Positions 61,101 to 64,000 of a DNA stretch of 64,000 nucleotides are shown piece by piece (position 1 is the stretch's first letter; the number at the start of each line of letters is the position of its first letter). The notes beneath the pieces are model-generated. The model was not told the DNA's origin. It ran no database searches and saw only the letters and a program-made list of their open reading frames with translations. The position numbers and the translations under genes are program-made. The stretch comes from JASGTU01 sp963821815 (GTDB lineage: Bacteria; Chloroflexota; Anaerolineae; Caldilineales; Caldilineaceae). Location of the stretch: positions 1,240,001 to 1,304,000 of the forward strand of contig CAWGFG010000006.1 in assembly GCA_963821815.1 (NCBI GenBank). Reading direction: 5' to 3'.

Positions 61101-62147
61101 GTGTCTGCAACGGCAAAACGATATCGGATCATGTCGATGCAAGAGAAACGCAAACAAAACAGCGCAGCCAGCGCTTCAGAAGAGGCGCCCGCCGCCCCGC
61201 GCGAGGCGCTCCCCGTTCTGCATGAGAGGGATTCCCCCTCACATGAAAGAGCCGTTCCACCGCAAGAGGCAACCGACGTACTGGAAAACGCAGCCGCGAT
61301 CCTGCAGCAGCGCTTCGGCGCACAGGCGTTGCGCAAGGCCAGCCACCTGACCGACGGCGTGATCCCCCCGCACATCGTCACTGGCTTTCCCGAGTTGGAC
61401 GCAGCCACCGGCTGCCGGGGTATTCCCCTGGGCGACATCACCCTGCTCAGCGGACGCGCTACGTCCGGCAAGCTGACCCTGGCCTACAAGACGCTCATGC
61501 ACGCGCAACGCTCGTCGCACGAACCGGTGCGTCATGCGGACGACAAGTCGCAGCAGCCAACTGGCAACACGCTCGTGGCCATTGTGGACCTAAACCAGAG
61601 CACCGACCCCGATTACCTCGCCCGAGCCGGCGTCGACTTGGAGCGTTCGCTCATCATTCGCCCACAGACTGGGCCAGAGGCCGTCAACCTGATGCTGGAC
61701 TTGGCCCGGACGCAGGACGTGCGCGCCATTCTGGTGGACAGCCTGACCGACCTGCTGCTCATGCAGGAGGCTAATAGCCGGTCTTCTACCAATGGTCGGT
61801 CGTCGACCGGCGGTCGGCTGCAGGCTGTGCTGAGCCAACTGCGCACGTTGCTGCGCAGCGCTAACTGCGCGCTCATCTTGATCGACGAAGTGAGCCCGCC
61901 CTGGCAGCGCTGGAACGGCATCAACCAGAGCGCCTTTGTGCAGCAGAGTGCTGCGCTGCATATTGCGCTGGAGTGGGAGGATTGGCTCTTCCAACAGCAG
62001 GATCTGGTCGGTTACCGCGTCCAGGCGCGCATTCTGAAGAGCCGCTGGGCCCGCGGTGAACCGTCCGCCGCCCTCGACATCCGTTTTGCGACCGCGGAAT
62101 CGGGCAATAAGTCCCAAGAGACGGTCATCGCGCGAGAAACCTGGTGA
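61101..62147 (+). CDS. imuA: ImuA-like RecA-fold protein of the mutagenesis cassette
   Basis: 348 residues from a GTG; ATGs at 61131 and 61137 are alternatives, none with a strong ribosome site. After a charged N-terminus it has a RecA-like core: ITLLSGRATSGKLTLAYKTL, where GRATSGK is a modified Walker A. A RecA-type motif DVRAILVDSLTDLLLM and AALHIALEWEDWLFQQQDL follow. In other bacteria ImuA works with ImuB and DnaE2 in translesion synthesis after damage. The operon order and LexA box support this strongly. Confidence 0.9.
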   Translation: MSATAKRYRIMSMQEKRKQNSAASASEEAPAAPREALPVLHERDSPSHERAVPPQEATDVLENAAAILQQRFGAQALRKASHLTDGVIPPHIVTGFPELDAATGCRGIPLGDITLLSGRATSGKLTLAYKTLMHAQRSSHEPVRHADDKSQQPTGNTLVAIVDLNQSTDPDYLARAGVDLERSLIIRPQTGPEAVNLMLDLARTQDVRAILVDSLTDLLLMQEANSRSSTNGRSSTGGRLQAVLSQLRTLLRSANCALILIDEVSPPWQRWNGINQSAFVQQSAALHIALEWEDWLFQQQDLVGYRVQARILKSRWARGEPSAALDIRFATAESGNKSQETVIARETW

Positions 62148-62184
62148 GCATCATGTCTCGGTGTTCTTGGGAGACCATTAAATC

Positions 62185-63390
62185 GTGAGTGTTCTCTGTT
62201 GCCAGATTCCCGACTTCCTGCTGACCATCACCAGCCGCAGCTATCCCCAGGCGACGGAGCAACCCTTCGCGCTGCTGGGGCCGGACGAGCGAGTCTGTGC
62301 GGCATCGTTGCCGGCGCAGCAGAGCGGCGTCCATACGGAGATGCCGGCTCGCCAGGCGCAGATGCGCTGCCACGACATCGTCATGCGTCCTCTGGATGCG
62401 CAGACCAGCCAGGATGAACAGGACGCGTTCCTGGGCCTGCTGTCGGACTGGCAGTTGCCGGTCGAGGCGCAGAATTGGGGCGTCGCGTATGTGGACCTGA
62501 ACCGCGTAGCCAACAAAGCCGACGAGGTGCATCCGCTGGCTGCGGAGTTGGGGCGGAAGATACGCTTGCAAATGGGCAAGGCGCTGCAACCGTCACTGGG
62601 TTGGGATTCGGGCAAATTTACCGCCCGCGCCGCGGCCACATATACGCAGCCGGGCCGTATGCGCCTGGTGGGCAAGCAGGCGGAGTCGCGCTTCCTGTCG
62701 CCGCTGTCCATCACGTTGCTGCCCTTGCCCCTGCCCGACCAGCAACAGCTTCACTGGCTGGGCATTCGCACGCTGGGGCAATTCGCCACACTGCCGTCGG
62801 CAGCGGTATGGCAACGCTTCGGCGCGGCCGGTCGCCTGGCCCAGAGCTGGGCCCGCGGCCACGATGATCGCCCGGTCCGTAGCACTGTGGAAGCTGCGCT
62901 GCCGCCTATCGACATTGAACTGGATCCGCCGACCTCCATCCTGCAGGCGGTCGTGGAGACCGCCATGGCCGAACTCGAGCCGCATATGCAAACCCTGCGC
63001 GAGCGGCTGGAAGGCTTCCGCCGTCTGCACCTGGATGCGCGCTTCCTGGACGGCGACACCAGGCGCATCAGCATCTCCTTCATCGAGGCGACCTGCCAGC
63101 AGGATCGGCTGCGACAGGCGCTGACCAACAAGCTGCAGACCCTGGAATGGCCGGACGAGATGGAGCATGCGACGCTCTCCATCCTGGAGACGGCCGAACT
63201 CTCCGCACATCAGATGACGCTCTTCCCCGAGTTGCTGGAGGGCGCGTCGCCGTTGCAGGCGGTCGTCGAAAAACTGGCTACGCGCTACAGAGACCGCCTC
63301 TTCAAAGGGCAGATTGTCCAGCCGCACCACCTGCTGGCGGATCGTCGCATAGGCTTCCAAACGCTGTCTCTTGCTACTGCAAACCCATAG
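62185..63390 (+). CDS. imuB: ImuB, catalytically inactive Y-family polymerase-like protein
   Basis: 401 residues from a GTG. The Y-family fold is recognisable, starting with VLCCQIPDF. The place of the catalytic SIDEAYLD motif of DinB reads NWGVAYVD, with Gly99 and Val100 instead of Asp and Glu, so it cannot polymerise. This is the known state of ImuB. A likely beta-clamp binding motif QMTLF lies in SAHQMTLFPELL near residue 345. ImuB links DnaE2 and ImuA to the replication clamp. It follows imuA by 37 bases and precedes dnaE2 by 26. Confidence 0.92.
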   Translation: MSVLCCQIPDFLLTITSRSYPQATEQPFALLGPDERVCAASLPAQQSGVHTEMPARQAQMRCHDIVMRPLDAQTSQDEQDAFLGLLSDWQLPVEAQNWGVAYVDLNRVANKADEVHPLAAELGRKIRLQMGKALQPSLGWDSGKFTARAAATYTQPGRMRLVGKQAESRFLSPLSITLLPLPLPDQQQLHWLGIRTLGQFATLPSAAVWQRFGAAGRLAQSWARGHDDRPVRSTVEAALPPIDIELDPPTSILQAVVETAMAELEPHMQTLRERLEGFRRLHLDARFLDGDTRRISISFIEATCQQDRLRQALTNKLQTLEWPDEMEHATLSILETAELSAHQMTLFPELLEGASPLQAVVEKLATRYRDRLFKGQIVQPHHLLADRRIGFQTLSLATANP

Positions 63391-63416
63391 GCTGTTACCA
63401 TGCCAGACGGAATCAC

Positions 63417-64000
63417 ATGACAATTTCGAATTCATTACCTTATGTCGAGCAATCCACGGAAATTCCCTACACTGAACTGCACTGTCACAGCTACTACTCG
63501 CTGCTGGACGGCGCGTCGTCGCCTGAAGCGCTCATTGCCCGCGCCGACGAACTGGGCATGACGTCCATGGCCATCACCGACCACGACAGCCTGGGCGGGG
63601 CTGTGCGTTTTTGGGCTGCAGCCCGGCGCAAAGGCATCCACGCCGTCATCGGGGCAGAGATTACCCTAGACGACGCAAGCCACCTGACGCTATTGGCGGA
63701 GACGCAACAGGGATATGCTAACCTCTGCCGACTCATCACCGCCAGCCGCCTGGACACAACCGCGCCGCGGCCGGACGAAGTGGACGAGGACGCGTGGACG
63801 GGCAAGGTAGATGCGTCGCTGGACTGGTCATACTTGGATACGAACAACCAGGGGCTGATTGCGCTCACCGGCTGCCGTAAGGGCTTGGTCAGCGCATCGC
63901 TGCTGCAGTACGACAACCAAGGCGCGCAAGCGGCGCTGGGCAGGCTGGTGGATATCTTCGGACGCGACAATGTGTATGTCGAGCTGCAGAACCACATGCG
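63417..64000 (+). CDS. dnaE2: Error-prone DNA polymerase III alpha subunit DnaE2, 5' part
   Basis: The frame starts at the ATG at 63417 and runs off the right edge (about 194 residues seen). It is the PHP domain of a C-family polymerase: TELHCHSYYSLLDGASSPEA, then MAITDHDSLGGAVRFW and VIGAEITL, with LIALTGCRKGLVSASLL. Its place after imuA and imuB, and the 'ELHCHS.(Y/F)S.LDGAS.PE' opening, identify the DnaE2 type and not the replicative DnaE1. Confidence 0.93.
   Translation, partial: MTISNSLPYVEQSTEIPYTELHCHSYYSLLDGASSPEALIARADELGMTSMAITDHDSLGGAVRFWAAARRKGIHAVIGAEITLDDASHLTLLAETQQGYANLCRLITASRLDTTAPRPDEVDEDAWTGKVDASLDWSYLDTNNQGLIALTGCRKGLVSASLLQYDNQGAQAALGRLVDIFGRDNVYVELQNHM

Noticed and set aside
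63400..63419. ATG at 63400 as dnaE2 start
   Set aside because: Its frame stops after six codons. The PHP domain frame starts at 63417.

Overview
The window looks like a chromosomal segment of a moderately GC-rich bacterium with Gram-positive-like control signals. The best guess is Chloroflexota (Anaerolineae/Caldilinea-like). The grounds are a GAAC-N4-GTTC LexA box, VEVTR-type low-complexity linkers behind a signal peptide, an imuA-imuB-dnaE2 SOS cassette, several TTG/GTG starts with good Shine-Dalgarno sites, and large secreted mosaics of FGE-sulfatase, SH3b and PD40 domains. This assignment is inference. I saw no rRNA, tRNA, CRISPR array or intact insertion sequence.

Layout. (1) 0-9 kb, plus strand: the tail of a LacI-family repressor, a complete family-5 ABC importer (binding lipoprotein, two permeases, two ATPases) and a GH3 beta-glycosidase. 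This is probably an oligosaccharide uptake and hydrolysis operon. (2) 9-17 kb, minus strand: a partner-switching set (RsbU-like phosphatase, MinD/ParA-like ATPase, RsbW-like kinase, two STAS proteins) interleaved with a GlgX-type debranching enzyme and an AGE-family sugar epimerase-like protein. (3) 17-29 kb, minus strand: a long co-directional island with eight SnoaL/NTF2-fold proteins (about eleven domains, including a double and a triple fusion), two DJ-1/PfpI proteins, a benzoylformate-decarboxylase-like ThDP enzyme, a GMC oxidoreductase, a VOC protein and a small alpha/beta hydrolase. It has the look of an undescribed small-molecule pathway.

(4) 29.7-42.9 kb, plus strand: the most unusual locus. 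Two paralogous membrane proteins, each with a cytoplasmic APH-like kinase domain and a different extracellular module (FGE-like, or SH3b plus PD40), bracket three other genes. These encode a lipoprotein of four near-identical DUF4399 repeats, a secreted 1189-residue protein with a duplicated unknown module and two FGE-like domains, and a P-loop ATPase fused to an OmpR-type winged helix. I propose that it is an envelope-sensing kinase/ATPase signalling system. (5) 43-49 kb: a frameshifted LtrA gene, then a MoaD-like protein and a three-subunit xanthine-dehydrogenase-family molybdoenzyme on the minus strand. (6) 49-57 kb: SH3b protein, SorC regulator with SIS isomerase, small tail-anchored protein, secreted protein, iron alcohol dehydrogenase with an ABM monooxygenase, methyltransferase remnant and PyrK-like protein. 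(7) 57-60.6 kb: a DUF368 (PopT-like) lipid carrier transporter, MocA, the two halves of XdhC and a MazG-like pyrophosphatase. The molybdenum maturation genes probably serve the dehydrogenase 10 kb away. (8) 60.9-64 kb: an SOS promoter with LexA box followed by imuA, imuB and the start of dnaE2.

Four genes (AGE protein, LtrA, the 53.4-kb secreted protein, ABM monooxygenase) are each split by what reads as one extra base. Four +1 shifts within 41 kb point to consensus errors in the assembly or to recent gene decay. Read-level checking would settle which.
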